Shown here one piece after another: positions 63,442 to 64,000 of a DNA stretch of 64,000 bases. Made by a program: the position numbers and the translations under genes. Position 1 is the first letter of the stretch. Each line of letters begins with the position of its first letter. The stretch is taken from contig CAZFJN010000001.1 of NCBI GenBank assembly GCA_964519595.1, forward strand, positions 62,001-126,000, given 5' to 3'. This stretch comes from JANRKF01 sp964519595. GTDB lineage: Bacteria > Pseudomonadota > Alphaproteobacteria > Rickettsiales > SXRF01. The notes beneath the pieces are model-generated. The model made no database searches and was not told where the DNA came from. It saw only the letters and a list, made by a program, of their open reading frames with translations.

Positions 63442-64000
63442 ATGCCTAATAATTTTGGAAAAAACATGCTGGTATGGTTGGTTATTGGCATATTGGTTAT
63501 TGCATTTTTCAATACTATGCAGATCAGCGCCATTCAGGAACAGCCAGGCGGCAGGCTCGCCTTTTCCGATTTCCTTAGCAAAGTTGATCAAGGCCAGATT
63601 GCTGATGTAAATATGCGCTCAGGAATTGGCCGCGGCACAGCAATAAGCGGTCATTTATCTGACGGTTCGCCATTTTTTACACAAGCTCCGGATTATCCAG
63701 GCTTAGTCGACAAGCTGAATGCGCGTAATGTGAAAATAACCGCCAGCATTGATGAAGGACGCAGCGAAAATATCTGGAGCATATTGCTTGGCTGGTTTCC
63801 GATTCTGCTGCTGATTGGCGTTTATGTATTCTTCATGCGCCAGATGCAAGGCGGCGGCGGACGCGGCGGCGCGCTCGGCTTCGGAAAATCTCGCGCCAAG
63901 CTGCTTACTGAAAAAACCGAAAAAGTTACTTTTGAAGATGTCGCCGGAATTGAAGAAGCAAAAGACGAGCTGGTTGAAGTTGTCGATTTCCTGAAAGATC
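63442..64000 (+). CDS. ftsH: ATP-dependent zinc metalloprotease FtsH (cut by window end)
   Basis: Membrane-anchored AAA+ protease. The first 186 residues are present: N-terminal membrane segment (about 9-26), periplasmic FtsH domain (FSDFLSKVDQGQIADVNM), second segment (about 113-131), a Gly-rich linker (MQGGGGRGGALGFGKSRAK) and the start of the AAA domain, TFEDVAGIEEAKDEL. The window ends before the Walker A motif. AAGG lies eight bases before the ATG. tilS-ftsH is the standard order. Confidence 0.97.
   Translation, partial: MPNNFGKNMLVWLVIGILVIAFFNTMQISAIQEQPGGRLAFSDFLSKVDQGQIADVNMRSGIGRGTAISGHLSDGSPFFTQAPDYPGLVDKLNARNVKITASIDEGRSENIWSILLGWFPILLLIGVYVFFMRQMQGGGGRGGALGFGKSRAKLLTEKTEKVTFEDVAGIEEAKDELVEVVDFLKD

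Overview
The window is chromosomal DNA from a moderately AT-rich alphaproteobacterium, probably an uncultivated lineage, given as a draft scaffold with four 100-N gaps. The lineage call rests on typically alphaproteobacterial families and orders: a TIGR02300/FYDLN acid protein, ftsX-ydcF-plsC, rph-rdgB, pdxJ-acpS, hemD-mitofilin-hemY, gatA-gatB, and the Tol-Pal set leading to cpoB-tilS-ftsH. No tRNA, rRNA, CRISPR array, transposase or prophage gene was recognised.

Layout. 1-2.8 kb: a dicarboxylate/amino-acid symporter and fumC. 2.8-8.8 kb: an orphan prepilin, gyrA, thiC and a gene broken by a gap. 8.9-11.5 kb: an FAD reductase, then a divergent pair that looks like a decayed tesA-ybbAP locus. 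11.6-24.8 kb: housekeeping genes (rnr, TIGR02300, grpE, ftsX, ydcF, plsC, rph, rdgB, pdxJ, acpS, hemD, Mic60-like, hemY and a lipoprotein). 24.9-38.9 kb: an SDR, gatBA, dprA, plsY, ubiB-like, era, nadC, a stand-alone sdhA-like gene and a chemoreceptor.

39-60 kb is one block on the minus strand. It holds asmA, two unknown genes, a Pel exopolysaccharide cluster (epimerase, pelA glycosidase domain, pelB, pelD, pelE, pelF, pelG), ybgC and tolQRAB. From 60.3 kb the plus strand continues with pal-cpoB-tilS-ftsH. One inversion of about 21 kb explains why tolB and pal lie apart and face opposite ways. The Pel genes fit a working c-di-GMP-controlled system: the epimerase would supply UDP-GalNAc, PelF polymerises, PelD/E/G form the inner-membrane complex with an intact RxxD site in PelD, PelB is the outer-membrane exporter and PelA trims the polymer. 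No pelC is visible, and pelA runs into a gap.

The most unusual property is spread through the window. Many intergenic spacers hold their own short tandem repeat (units of 7-19 bp, mostly different at each site), and many proteins carry matching low-complexity insertions rich in N, K, S, T, E or Q. Clear coding arrays have units divisible by three; intergenic ones often do not. This points to a very active local duplication process filtered by reading frame. Two of the four gaps lie inside such arrays and a third touches one.
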